A stretch of DNA of 64,000 nucleotides, taken from contig NZ_JAUSSM010000002.1 of NCBI RefSeq assembly GCF_030812315.1, positions 1 through 64,000 on the forward strand, given 5' to 3'. Below the pieces are notes generated by a model that searched no databases, was not told the DNA's origin, and worked only from the letters and a program-made list of their open reading frames with translations. Of the stretch, positions 42,300 to 51,107 are shown in pieces. Both the position numbers and the translations under genes were made by a program. The DNA comes from Arthrobacter oryzae (GTDB taxonomy: Bacteria; Actinomycetota; Actinomycetes; Actinomycetales; Micrococcaceae). The first letter of the stretch is position 1, and every line of letters starts with the position of its first letter.

Positions 42300-43433
42300 T
42301 TAGCTCGACTTGAAGCGTCGCGGTCGCGCAAAATCGAGGCCCTCAAAGGTTCGCTTGCCCAAGGCTTCGTGTGCGGCGATTTCGCCGTAGCCGGTGGCCA
42401 TTTTGAAGCCCTGGCCGGAGAAGCCGGTGGCGAAGTAGATTTTGCTTCCTTCGTTCACGTGGCCGATCAGGGGCTTCCCGTCCGAGGTGAAGAGGTCCGG
42501 GAAGGCATCCGAGCGGACGATGTTGGGGAACAGCCCTGGGAAGAATTCGGTGACCGTCTCCATGGTTTCCGAGATTTCCGCGGATGTCAGGTCCCGGGGG
42601 ACTGAATCCGCATGAGGTGTTGGTCCTCCCCGTCCGTCAAGCGTTGCCTTAACCGTCACGCCGTCGACGGCGGGTGCGCCGTACATGGAGCGGTCCCCGG
42701 AGATTCGGATGAAGACGGGAAACTTCTCAGGTGAGAACTCCGATGCATCCCGGGCGACGAACCAGGTCAGGAAGACCCGCTTGGTCTGCGTTGCTGCCTT
42801 CAGGTAGTCGGGCATCAGCCGCTGGGACCAGCCGCCGGAGGCGACGATGACGTTCTCGAAGGTCCAGGATTTGTCGCCGGAGGTGATGAGGACGCCGTCT
42901 GCGGTTTCGGTGATGCTGTCGATCGGGGTGTTGCTGTGGACTGTTGCGCCGTTGGCCTGGGCGGCGGCAACCGCCGCCGTGACCGCACGGTCGGTGCGCA
43001 GGGCGCCGGCGTGGGGGTCGTAGACGGCGATGTCGTCGGCACGGAGGTTGTGCTGCGGGTAGCGTTCGGCCATGTCCTCGCGGCTGAGGATTTCGTGGTC
43101 CGCGCCGTTGATCCTGGTTGTTTCCAGCAGGGCCGGGATGTAGGGCCCATCGGCGGATCCGATGGAGAGTCCGCCGCAGCGGGTCAGGATGTTCTGGCCG
43201 GTTTCGGCTTCGAGCTGGGCCCAGAGATCCCGTGAACGCTCCAGAATGGGGTAGAAGTCAGGCACTCCACGGTAAAGCATGCGGAAGAGCCGGGTGTCAC
43301 CGCCCACGGCGCTGCGGGCATGAGCGGGTGCGTGGGCTTCGAATCCGGTGACGGAACCGGTCAGGCGGGAGGCCTGCCAGAGGGCCATGGATCCGATGCT
43401 GCCCAGGCCGATGATGGCGAGTTTTCCGTTCAT
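42300..43433 (-). CDS. FAD-dependent oxidoreductase, sarcosine oxidase-like, paralogue 2
   Basis: 377 residues. GLGSIGSMALWQ at the N-terminus binds FAD; GFSGQGFKMATGYG near the end is the family signature. In MSOX/MTOX a Cys before the TPD motif holds FAD covalently; here the corresponding stretch reads DAFPDLFTSDGKPLIGHV with no Cys, so FAD is probably held non-covalently. It starts two bases after the ATPase stop, so it is the last gene of the ABC system 2 operon and likely acts on the imported compound. Confidence 0.87.
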   Translation of the reverse strand: MNGKLAIIGLGSIGSMALWQASRLTGSVTGFEAHAPAHARSAVGGDTRLFRMLYRGVPDFYPILERSRDLWAQLEAETGQNILTRCGGLSIGSADGPYIPALLETTRINGADHEILSREDMAERYPQHNLRADDIAVYDPHAGALRTDRAVTAAVAAAQANGATVHSNTPIDSITETADGVLITSGDKSWTFENVIVASGGWSQRLMPDYLKAATQTKRVFLTWFVARDASEFSPEKFPVFIRISGDRSMYGAPAVDGVTVKATLDGRGGPTPHADSVPRDLTSAEISETMETVTEFFPGLFPNIVRSDAFPDLFTSDGKPLIGHVNEGSKIYFATGFSGQGFKMATGYGEIAAHEALGKRTFEGLDFARPRRFKSS

Positions 43434-43435
43434 GG

Positions 43436-44203
43436 TTAGAGGACCTGTTCGAGGAAGGCCTGGGTGCGGGCTTCTTTGGGGTTGGTGAGGACTTCGCGGG
43501 CGTCGCCGCGTTCGATGACGTAGCCGTCGTCCATGAAGATCAGGGAGTCGGCGACTTCGCGGGCGAAGCCCATTTCGTGGGTGACGACGACCATGGTCAT
43601 GCCTTTTTTGGCGAGCTGTTTCATGACGGCGAGGACCTCACCGACTTTTTCGGGGTCCAGGGCCGAGGTGGGCTCGTCGAAGAGCATGATCTCGGGGTCC
43701 ATGGCCAGGGACCGGGCGATCGCGACGCGTTGCTGCTGCCCGCCGGAGAGCTGGGCGGGGTAGTAGTCCCCGAACCGGGCCAGGCCGACGCTGGCGAGCA
43801 GTTCGTGGGCCTGCTTCATGGATTGTTTTTTGTCCTGGCCTTTGACCAGGACGGGTCCGGACATGATGTTTTCCTGTGCTGTCATGTTCGGGAAGAGGTT
43901 GAATGACTGGAAGACCATGCCGACCCTGGTGCGCTGCTGGGCGAGTTTTTTCGGCGGCAGGGCGTGGTAGGCGGTGTCGGTTTCGTAGTAGCCGAAGTCT
44001 TCACCGTTGACTTTCAGGACCCCGGAGTCCACGGTTTCCAGGCCGTTGATGCAGCGCAGGATGGTGGATTTACCGGAGCCGGACGGTCCGATGATGCAGC
44101 AGATCTCGCCGCTGGCGATCTGAAGGTTGATGTCTTTGAGGACTGTTTTGGGTCCGAAGGACTTGCGGATTTTCTGGGCAAGGATCGTGCCGTCGGTGCT
44201 CAT
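43436..44203 (-). CDS. Amino-acid ABC transporter ATP-binding protein (system 2)
   Basis: 255 residues with the same motifs as the system 1 ATPase: [49 protein letters not shown] overlaps the permease stop (ATGA). Sequence similarity to system 1 is very high through the whole length, indicating a fairly recent duplication. Confidence 0.95.
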   Translation of the reverse strand: MSTDGTILAQKIRKSFGPKTVLKDINLQIASGEICCIIGPSGSGKSTILRCINGLETVDSGVLKVNGEDFGYYETDTAYHALPPKKLAQQRTRVGMVFQSFNLFPNMTAQENIMSGPVLVKGQDKKQSMKQAHELLASVGLARFGDYYPAQLSGGQQQRVAIARSLAMDPEIMLFDEPTSALDPEKVGEVLAVMKQLAKKGMTMVVVTHEMGFAREVADSLIFMDDGYVIERGDAREVLTNPKEARTQAFLEQVL

Positions 44204-45132
44204 CGGAGGTTACCTTCCGGGTCGGTCAGCACAACTTTTTTCGCCTTCCGGGGAAGCCTGGAGGTTGCGCGGGAGTATTTCTGTTCGAGCTTGGACTGCG
44301 GGTAGCTCAGCAGCAGGGTCATCACGAGGTACCAGAGGCAGGCCACGAGCAGCAGCGGGATGGTCTCGTAGGTGCGGGCGTAGATCAGCTGGGCGCTTTG
44401 GAGCAGTTCGGCAACACCGAGGACGCTGACCAGGGAGGTTCCCTTGAACATGCCGATCACCTGGTTGCCGGTCGCGGGGATGATCGAGGGCATCGCCTGG
44501 GGGATGATGACCTTGCGCATCCTGGTGCCGGAGCTCATGCCCAGGGAGTCGGCGGCCTCGATCTGGCCCTTGCCGACCGAGGAGAACCCGCCGCGGATGA
44601 TCTCGGCCATGTAGGCGGCTTCGTTCAGGGTCAGGCCGACCAGGGCCGCGGTGATGGGTGCCATCAGGGCGTTCATGTCGATCGCGGTGCCGATGTTCGT
44701 GAACGGGATCCCGATGCTCAGGTTCGGGTAGAGGGCGGAGATGTTGAACCAGAAGATCAGCTGCACCAGGACCGGGGTGCCACGGAACAAGGTGATATAG
44801 ATATTTGCGGCGATGGAAACCGGCTTCACGTGCGAGGAGCGCATGATTGCCAGGCCCAGCCCCAGCAGCGTTCCCAGTGTCATGCTCGCAACCGTGAGGA
44901 AGATCGTGAGCATCAGCCCGCGGAGGATGGATTCATGCGTGAAGTACTGGGCGACCACACCCCACTTGAAGTTGGGGTTGGTCAGGACGGAGGTGAGGAT
45001 CCCGATTCCGACGAGAATGCTGAGGACCCATCCCGCGTACTCTTTGGGAGTCCGAAGCCGAATCCGGGGCTTGAGGGCTGCATCAATGCTACCCATCGTT
45101 GCTTTACTTTCTTTGCTGGTAGCTGTGACCAT
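44200..45132 (-). CDS. Amino-acid ABC transporter permease (system 2)
   Basis: 310 residues from ATG after AGGAGG, ten bases past the binding protein's stop. [60 protein letters not shown] and [17 protein letters not shown] mirror system 1. The N-terminal 15 residues differ, the membrane core is nearly the same. Confidence 0.93.
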   Translation of the reverse strand: MVTATSKESKATMGSIDAALKPRIRLRTPKEYAGWVLSILVGIGILTSVLTNPNFKWGVVAQYFTHESILRGLMLTIFLTVASMTLGTLLGLGLAIMRSSHVKPVSIAANIYITLFRGTPVLVQLIFWFNISALYPNLSIGIPFTNIGTAIDMNALMAPITAALVGLTLNEAAYMAEIIRGGFSSVGKGQIEAADSLGMSSGTRMRKVIIPQAMPSIIPATGNQVIGMFKGTSLVSVLGVAELLQSAQLIYARTYETIPLLLVACLWYLVMTLLLSYPQSKLEQKYSRATSRLPRKAKKVVLTDPEGNLR

Positions 45133-45142
45133 GGAGCGCCTC

Positions 45143-46063
45143 CTAGTTCAGCTTGGCGTCGGTGATGGCCCCGGAGTCCAGACCCCAGGTCTCAAGGGAC
45201 TTCTTGTATTCCGGGGTTTCCAGGACGGCCTGGAGCGCTTTCTGGAAGGCGGGTGTCAGCGGCGAGCCCTTCTTCAGGCCGACGGCGGTCAAATCGCTCG
45301 AGCCGACGTCGACCCGGCCGAGGATGGTGAAGGAGCCCGGCTGCTGCTTCTCTGCCCATCCGAGAGCGGTTGTGTCGTAGAGGATGCCGTCGATCCGCTT
45401 GGAGTGCAGCTGGGTGAGGGCGTCCTGGATGTTGGGCAGCGTCACGCCATTGATAGCCGGCTGTCCCTTGGATGTGCAGGTCTGCTCGCTAAGGGTCGGG
45501 AGGCGCTTGAGCTGGCCGGTCGAGCCCTGGGTGACGGCGATGTTCTTCCCGCACAGGGTCTCGACGGTGAGGTTCTGCGGGTTCCCGGCGACCGCGGCCA
45601 CGGAGTTGCCGGCCTTGAAGTAGTCGATCATGTCCAGGACCTTGAGTCGCTCTTCGGTTTTGGACATGGTCGTGGCGGTGAAGTCGAACCGGCCACCGTC
45701 CAGACCCGGGACGATCGTGTCGAACTTCGTGTCAACGAACTTCAGCTTCAGGTCCAGCTTCTTCGCAATGAGCCGGGCGACGTCCGGGTTGAGCCCGATC
45801 GGGGTCTGGTTGTCCTCCGCAAGGAAGGTCGTCGGCGGGTAGTGCAGGTCCATCGCAACCGTGAGCTCGCCCTTGTCCTTGAAGGACTGCGGCAACAGTG
45901 CCACGGCACCGGCGTCAGGCTGGATGCCTTCTGAAATGTCGGTGGTGTTGTTGGTCTTTGACTCAGATCCCGGCGTGCTGCTGGCCGCGCCGCCGCAAGC
46001 GCTCAACGCCAATAGAACTGCCAAGCCTGCAGCTGCGGTCTGGACTTTGTTGCTGGTCTTCAT
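45143..46063 (-). CDS. Amino-acid ABC transporter substrate-binding lipoprotein (system 2)
   Basis: 306 residues, lipobox ALSAC. GELTVAMDLHYPPTTFLAED, LDGGRFDFTATTMSKTEERL, LCGKNIAVTQGSTGQL, with the Cys pair LCGKN/EQTCTSKG. Start at 46063 chosen because both paralogues begin MKT(S/R/C)xK; the longer frame has no site. First gene of an operon running through permease, ATPase and flavoenzyme. Divergent from the HAD gene over a 400-bp control region. Confidence 0.93.
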   Translation of the reverse strand: MKTSNKVQTAAAGLAVLLALSACGGAASSTPGSESKTNNTTDISEGIQPDAGAVALLPQSFKDKGELTVAMDLHYPPTTFLAEDNQTPIGLNPDVARLIAKKLDLKLKFVDTKFDTIVPGLDGGRFDFTATTMSKTEERLKVLDMIDYFKAGNSVAAVAGNPQNLTVETLCGKNIAVTQGSTGQLKRLPTLSEQTCTSKGQPAINGVTLPNIQDALTQLHSKRIDGILYDTTALGWAEKQQPGSFTILGRVDVGSSDLTAVGLKKGSPLTPAFQKALQAVLETPEYKKSLETWGLDSGAITDAKLN

Positions 46064-46248
46064 GGTGCTTCCCTTCGAATGGTTTCGGCTGAAGTGGATC
46101 CGCCAAAACGAGTGCATATTTCGCAGGACCGCCCGGTCGGCATCCCTTGCTTCGGGGCCGTGGCCTGGCGTTTGTGTGGTGCGCTTCATGCGGGGTTGTG
46201 ATCCGGATCTCCTCCGCATCTAAGCCAATGCAACCCCCTTGAGAGAAG

Positions 46249-46323
46249 ATTGTCAACAATTGACGAAAAGAAAAATGATGGGTTAACGATGCCCGAAGGG
46301 GAAGTCGCGAAACTGTTGACAAT
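46249..46323. promoter_or_regulatory. Double operator in the divergent promoter of ABC system 2 and HAD 2
   Basis: Exact ATTGTCAACAAT at 46249-46260 and ACTGTTGACAAT (11 of 12) at 46312-46323. The 63-bp spacing is six helical turns, allowing a loop or binding on one face. The rest of 46064-46468 holds no gene. Confidence 0.6.
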
Positions 46324-46468
46324 TTACAATTTGCGCCTCTAGAGTCGATGTATCGGGCAGCAGAGTCCCCTGCCACGGGGAAGAATCCAACCGGCTCTGC
46401 ACATGCCTTGGGACCACATGAGACTCGGTATCCGAGCCTTCGACACAACTTCAAGAAACGGACGAATC

Positions 46469-47140
46469 ATGGCAGACTCCAACCGCCCGAAGTACATCTC
46501 TTTTGATATCTACGGCACACTGATCAACTTCGACATTGATCCCACCACGCGTCGCCTGCTGGATGGCCGCATCTCTGAGGAGCAGTGGCCTGCCTTCAAG
46601 AAGCAGTTCCGTGGGTACCGGTTCGACGAGGTCCTTGGCGACTACAAGCCCTACGAGCAGATCCTCCAGGATTCCTTTGACCGGGTGTGCAAACGCTGGG
46701 GCATTGGGCCGACCGAAGGCGCCGGCGCTGCGTTCGCTGAGGCGGTACGCGGCTGGGTTGCCCACGAGGACGTGCCGGCTCCGCTGAAACTCATGGGCGA
46801 CAACTACAAGCTGGTGGCTCTGTCCAACGCCGACGACAGCTTCCTGGACATCAGCATTCCCAAGCTCGGCGCACACTTCCACGCCGTGCTGACCGCTGAG
46901 CAGGCCCAGGCCTACAAGCCGCGCTACCAGGCGTTCGAGTACATGCTTGATACCCTGAACGCCAAGCCGGAGGACTTCCTGCACATCTCCTCGCACACAC
47001 GCTACGACATTCACCCGATGCACGACATGGGCTTCCGCAACCTCTGGCTGCTGGACCGTGGCTATGACCCCATTGGCCCGGGCTACGACCTCACCACCGC
47101 CAAGTCCCTGGACGAGATCAACAAGCACCTCGGTCTCTAA
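46469..47140 (+). CDS. Haloacid dehalogenase-like hydrolase, type II, paralogue 2
   Basis: 223 residues. Nucleophile Asp13 in FDIYGTLINF; ALSNADDSFLDISIPKLG, YKPRYQAFEYMLDTLNAKPE and SSHTRYDIHPMHDMGF follow. As in paralogue 1 the final motif has SSH rather than SSN. It heads the rightward operon with the PuuB-like oxidase (27 bp gap) and the dehydrogenases. A hydrolytic ring-opening or dehalogenation step early in the pathway would fit the position. Confidence 0.88.
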   Translation: MADSNRPKYISFDIYGTLINFDIDPTTRRLLDGRISEEQWPAFKKQFRGYRFDEVLGDYKPYEQILQDSFDRVCKRWGIGPTEGAGAAFAEAVRGWVAHEDVPAPLKLMGDNYKLVALSNADDSFLDISIPKLGAHFHAVLTAEQAQAYKPRYQAFEYMLDTLNAKPEDFLHISSHTRYDIHPMHDMGFRNLWLLDRGYDPIGPGYDLTTAKSLDEINKHLGL

Positions 47141-47167
47141 ACCGATTTCGAGGCGAAAGGTCAAACC

Positions 47168-48445
47168 GTGAAACTCATTCCTTACTGGCTGGACACAGCC
47201 GAAGCATCCGGAGACTACCGTCAGACTCCGGTACCCGAAAATGTCGATGTGGCAATCATCGGCGCCGGCTTCACCGGACTCTCCGCAGCCCTGGAATTTG
47301 CCAAGCAAGGCGCCAGCGTTGCCGTTTTCGAAACCCACACCGTCGGGTGGGGCGCGTCCGGCCGCAACGGGGGAATGGCAACCACTGGGTTGGCCATCAG
47401 CTTCAGCACCGCGGTCAAGCGCTACGGCGCCACCCGGGCCGTGGAGATGTTCCAGGAATACAACGACGCCATCGACACCATCGAAAAGCTCGTGCATGAC
47501 AATGGCATCGACTGCGACTACAACCGCTTTGGAAAGCTCTCGCTGGCCTTCCACAAGTCCCACTACGAGGGCTTCCTGAAGTCGCAGGAGAAGCTGGCCG
47601 CCCTGGCCGACCACCATGTCACCGTTATCCCCAAGTCCGAGATCCACAGTGAAATCGGCACGGACTTCTACCAGGGCGCGATGGTTGACCCGCTCGGGGC
47701 TGGTCTGCACGTGGGCAAGTTCGTCCATGGCCTGGCCGGAGCGGCTGTTGCCGCCGGAGCCGATATTTGCGAGAACGCGGCGGTGACCGAACTGAACAAG
47801 GTGTCCGGCACCGTGCACGACGTGCACACCACCCGCGGCATCACCAGGGCCAAGCAGGTCCTGGTGGCTACCAGCGGCTACACCGGCAACATCACGCCAT
47901 GGATGCAGCGCAGGGTCATTCCCGTGGGCAGCTTCATCATTGTCACTGACCCGTTGCCCGAAGACGTGGTCAACCGGATCCTGCCCAACCGGCGCCAGGC
48001 TTCGGACAGCAAGATGCTGACCTACTACTTCCGGATCACGCCGGACAACCGTCTGCTCTTCGGCGGCCGGGCCCGTTTTGCCCTGTCCAGCCCGGATTCG
48101 GACGTCAAGAGCGCTGAGATCCTGCGGAAGGCCATGCTCGAACTCTTCCCGTACCTGTCCAACGCCAAGGTGGACTACATCTGGGGCGGCCTGGTGGACC
48201 TTTCGATGGACCAGATGGTTCACGCCGGCGTCCACGACGGACTCTACTACTCCCTGTGCTACAGCGGGCACGGTGTGCAGATGGCAGCTCACATGGGCAA
48301 GCGGATGGCGCACTACATGGCCGGCGACAAGTCCGCCAATGTCTGGGAAGACCTGAAAAACCCGCCCGTTCCAGGCCACTTCGGTCCGCCCTGGTTCCTG
48401 CCCTTCATCGGTGCAGCGGCAAAAATCATCGACCGGGTCAAATAG
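47168..48445 (+). CDS. FAD-dependent oxidoreductase, gamma-glutamylputrescine oxidase (PuuB)-like
   Basis: 425 residues from GTG 47168 after AAAGG. N-terminal motif SYW-like PYWLDTAE, then DVAIIGAGFTGLSAALEFAK, GWGASGRNGGMATTG and a C-terminal YSGHGVQMAAHMGKRMA. Members oxidise primary or secondary amines to aldehydes with release of ammonia or an amine and peroxide. The next gene is an aldehyde dehydrogenase. No gamma-glutamyl synthetase is in this cluster, so the substrate is not necessarily gamma-glutamylated. Confidence 0.9.
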   Translation: MKLIPYWLDTAEASGDYRQTPVPENVDVAIIGAGFTGLSAALEFAKQGASVAVFETHTVGWGASGRNGGMATTGLAISFSTAVKRYGATRAVEMFQEYNDAIDTIEKLVHDNGIDCDYNRFGKLSLAFHKSHYEGFLKSQEKLAALADHHVTVIPKSEIHSEIGTDFYQGAMVDPLGAGLHVGKFVHGLAGAAVAAGADICENAAVTELNKVSGTVHDVHTTRGITRAKQVLVATSGYTGNITPWMQRRVIPVGSFIIVTDPLPEDVVNRILPNRRQASDSKMLTYYFRITPDNRLLFGGRARFALSSPDSDVKSAEILRKAMLELFPYLSNAKVDYIWGGLVDLSMDQMVHAGVHDGLYYSLCYSGHGVQMAAHMGKRMAHYMAGDKSANVWEDLKNPPVPGHFGPPWFLPFIGAAAKIIDRVK

Positions 48446-48462
48446 GCAGGATAAGGGTTCAT

Positions 48463-50007
48463 ATGCTTTCATCAACGACCGCGGCTCAAGCGCGCCCGAA
48501 AACAGCTGAGGAAACGGGTTATGGCCGGGCAAACGTGGCCAACCTTCCTGGCGGTGCCTATTTTGAAGGCCAGTGGCAGACTACCGACAGGACCCTGGAA
48601 ATACGGGATCCTGAAGATGGCATCCTGCTTGGCCGGGTCTGCACATCAACGCCGCAGGACGTGCGGCGAGCGATCGCGCACATTCATCGCCACCTCCAGG
48701 TTGACGAATGGCCGCTCCGCTCACGCCGCCAGGCGCTTGAAAAGGCTGTGCAGCTCCTGGGCGAACAGTCCGAGCGGTTCTCGAAGATCATTGCCGCGGA
48801 AAGCAGCAAGACGATAGTCGAGGCCGAGCGCGAGGTGCGGCGTTGCATGGAAACCCTGCGGCTCTCCGCCGCCGCTTCCAGCGAACTGACGGGGGAGACG
48901 CTGGGCTTTGATGACAGCGTGGCCGGCGGAAACAAGATCGGCTGGTACAGCCGTAAGCCGGTAGGGATCGTCGCGGCGATCACGCCGTTCAATGATCCAC
49001 TGAACCTCGTGGCTCACAAGCTGGGCCCGGCTCTCATCGGAGGCAACGGCGTCGTGCTTAAGCCTTCCGGCCGGACCCCGCTGTCCGGGCTGGCGCTGGT
49101 CCAGCTGCTGGTTGAAGCGGGTGTTCCGTCCGGACGTATTGCGGCGATCGTGGCCGGTCCGGGCGTTTCCGAAGCACTGGTGACGGACCCGCAAGTGGAT
49201 CTGATCTCCTTCACCGGGGGTCCCCAAACAGCGGACCGTATTGCCGCCGCGGCAGGCGCCAAGAAGATCATCTCCGAACTCGGCGGCAACAATGCCACGA
49301 TTGTCTGCCCGGACGCTGACGCCGTCCAGGCAGCCAAGGCGATTGTGGCCGGAGCGTTCGGTGTGGCCGGGCAGAACTGCCTGTCCGTGCAGCGTGTGTA
49401 CGTGCACACCTCGCTCTTCGAGCAGGTGCTCGAACACGTCACCGCCGGGACCAAGGCACTCAGGACCGGGTCCAAGCTGGACCGGAACACCAACGTCGGC
49501 CCCCTTATTTCGGAGGACGAAGCCCGGCGCGTGGAGGAATGGGTGGAGGAAGCGAAGGCTGCCGGCGCCACCGTCCACGCCGGAGGCAATCGCACTAAGG
49601 CCTACTACGAACCCACGGTGCTGACCGATGTGCCCTCGGAATGCCGGGTGATCCGGGAGGAAGTGTTCGGGCCAGTTGTCAGCATCCTGCCGTTCATTGA
49701 AGCCCAGGACGCCATTTTTGCAGCCAACAGCTCCGAGTACGGTCTCCAGGCAGGTGTCTTCACGCAATCGATCGACCTCGCCATGGCCATCGCCGACCGG
49801 CTGCACGTCGGCGCCGTTGTCATCAATGAAACCAGCGACGTCCGGATTGATTCCATGCCGTTCGGCGGATTCAAGAAATCCGGCGTAGGGCGCGAAGGTG
49901 TCAAGTACGCCGTCCTGGAGATGACCGAACCCAAGAACACCATCATCAACCTCGGAGAGCCGACCCGCCGGCAGCAACAGGGCTGGCCGACAGAACGGAC
50001 ACCATGA
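48463..50007 (+). CDS. NAD(P)-dependent aldehyde dehydrogenase
   Basis: 514 residues from ATG after AAGGG, 17 bp behind the oxidase. Catalytic Glu272 (SELGGNNATI) and Cys306 (GQNCLSVQR); ITPFNDPLNLVAHK and FTGGPQTADRI for cofactor. The N-terminal 25 residues extend beyond the usual family start. The GQNC type resembles lactaldehyde, phosphonate- or glyceraldehyde-type dehydrogenases more than GabD. Stop overlaps the next ATG (ATGA). Confidence 0.92.
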   Translation: MLSSTTAAQARPKTAEETGYGRANVANLPGGAYFEGQWQTTDRTLEIRDPEDGILLGRVCTSTPQDVRRAIAHIHRHLQVDEWPLRSRRQALEKAVQLLGEQSERFSKIIAAESSKTIVEAEREVRRCMETLRLSAAASSELTGETLGFDDSVAGGNKIGWYSRKPVGIVAAITPFNDPLNLVAHKLGPALIGGNGVVLKPSGRTPLSGLALVQLLVEAGVPSGRIAAIVAGPGVSEALVTDPQVDLISFTGGPQTADRIAAAAGAKKIISELGGNNATIVCPDADAVQAAKAIVAGAFGVAGQNCLSVQRVYVHTSLFEQVLEHVTAGTKALRTGSKLDRNTNVGPLISEDEARRVEEWVEEAKAAGATVHAGGNRTKAYYEPTVLTDVPSECRVIREEVFGPVVSILPFIEAQDAIFAANSSEYGLQAGVFTQSIDLAMAIADRLHVGAVVINETSDVRIDSMPFGGFKKSGVGREGVKYAVLEMTEPKNTIINLGEPTRRQQQGWPTERTP

Positions 50008-51107
50008 GCAGGCACAGCATTGCAGTAATTGCAGGCGACGGCATCGGGAATGAAGTTGTTCCCGCTGCCATCGCCTGCCTCGAGCGGATCGCAAGCATCC
50101 ACTCCCTGAACCTGGAGTTCACGTACTTCGACTGGGGTTCTGACTACTACGGACGGCACGGGCGGATGATGCCCGTTGACGGGCTGGAACAGCTCGCCAG
50201 GCATGAAGCCATTTTCCTGGGCGCCGTGGGCTCGCCGGAGGTTCCGGACACGGAATCGCTGTGGGGGCTGCTGATCCCGATCCGCCGGGAGTTCCAGCAG
50301 TACATCAACCTCCGTCCGGTCAAAACGCTCGACGGCGTTGCCTCGCCTCTCGCGGCGGACAACCCGATTGACATCCTCATCGTCCGCGAGAACAACGAAG
50401 GCGAGTACTCCGAGGTCGGCGGGCGGATGTACCGCGGCCTGCCGCACGAAAGCGCGGTGCAGGAAACCATCTTCACCCGCCTGGGAGTCTCGCGTGCTGC
50501 CCATTTCGCCGCTTCTCTTGCTGCTTCCCGCCAGGGCAGGCTGACGTCCGCCACGAAGAGCAACGGCATTATCCACACGATGCCGTTTTGGGACGAAGTG
50601 GTCGAGGAAACCGTCCGGCTGTATCCGGGTGTGACCGTGACCCATGAGTTGGTGGATGCGCTGGCTGCGCACCTGGTCCTGAAGCCGTGGACATTGGATG
50701 TCATTGTCGCCTCCAACCTCCTCGGAGACATTCTCTCGGACCTGGGCAGCTCCGTGACCGGTTCCATCGGCTTGGCGCCCAGCGCCAACCTGAACCCGGA
50801 GGGCAACTTCCCATCCCTCTTCGAACCGGTCCACGGTTCTGCTCCGGACATCGCCGGCAAGGGCCTGGCAAACCCGGTAGGCCAGATCTGGTCCGGCGCC
50901 ATGATGCTCGAGCACCTCGGACACCCCGAGGCAGCAGGGCACCTCCAGGCTGCCTTCGAGTCTGCCCTCCGCGACGGTCACGGCACCCGCGACGTCGGCG
51001 GCACCTCATCGACGTCGGAATTTACGGCAGCAGTCCTGACTGCGATCAACACCCTCGCCCTGGCAACGGACCAGCCAGCCAACGCTAGCGCGGTCACGGC
51101 GTCATGA
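50004..51107 (+). CDS. Tartrate/D-malate-type decarboxylating dehydrogenase (isocitrate/isopropylmalate dehydrogenase family)
   Basis: 367 residues. GDGIGNEVVPAA, IRREFQQYINLRPVKTL, IVRENNEGEYSEVGG, and metal-binding DVIVASNLLGDILSDLGSSV with FEPVHGSAPDIAGKGLANP. These are the marks of TDH/DmlA-like enzymes, which act on D-malate, tartrate or similar hydroxyacids with NAD and often release CO2. Overlaps both neighbours by four bases, so it is tightly coupled in the operon. Confidence 0.9.
   Translation: MSRHSIAVIAGDGIGNEVVPAAIACLERIASIHSLNLEFTYFDWGSDYYGRHGRMMPVDGLEQLARHEAIFLGAVGSPEVPDTESLWGLLIPIRREFQQYINLRPVKTLDGVASPLAADNPIDILIVRENNEGEYSEVGGRMYRGLPHESAVQETIFTRLGVSRAAHFAASLAASRQGRLTSATKSNGIIHTMPFWDEVVEETVRLYPGVTVTHELVDALAAHLVLKPWTLDVIVASNLLGDILSDLGSSVTGSIGLAPSANLNPEGNFPSLFEPVHGSAPDIAGKGLANPVGQIWSGAMMLEHLGHPEAAGHLQAAFESALRDGHGTRDVGGTSSTSEFTAAVLTAINTLALATDQPANASAVTAS

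Noticed and set aside
46451..48532. Minus-strand open frame of 693 codons
   Set aside because: Runs opposite the HAD and PuuB-like genes, whose motifs are all in place; shadow caused by GC-rich codon use.
48721..50981. Two long minus-strand frames opposite the aldehyde dehydrogenase and TDH-like genes
   Set aside because: Shadows of well-conserved genes on the plus strand.
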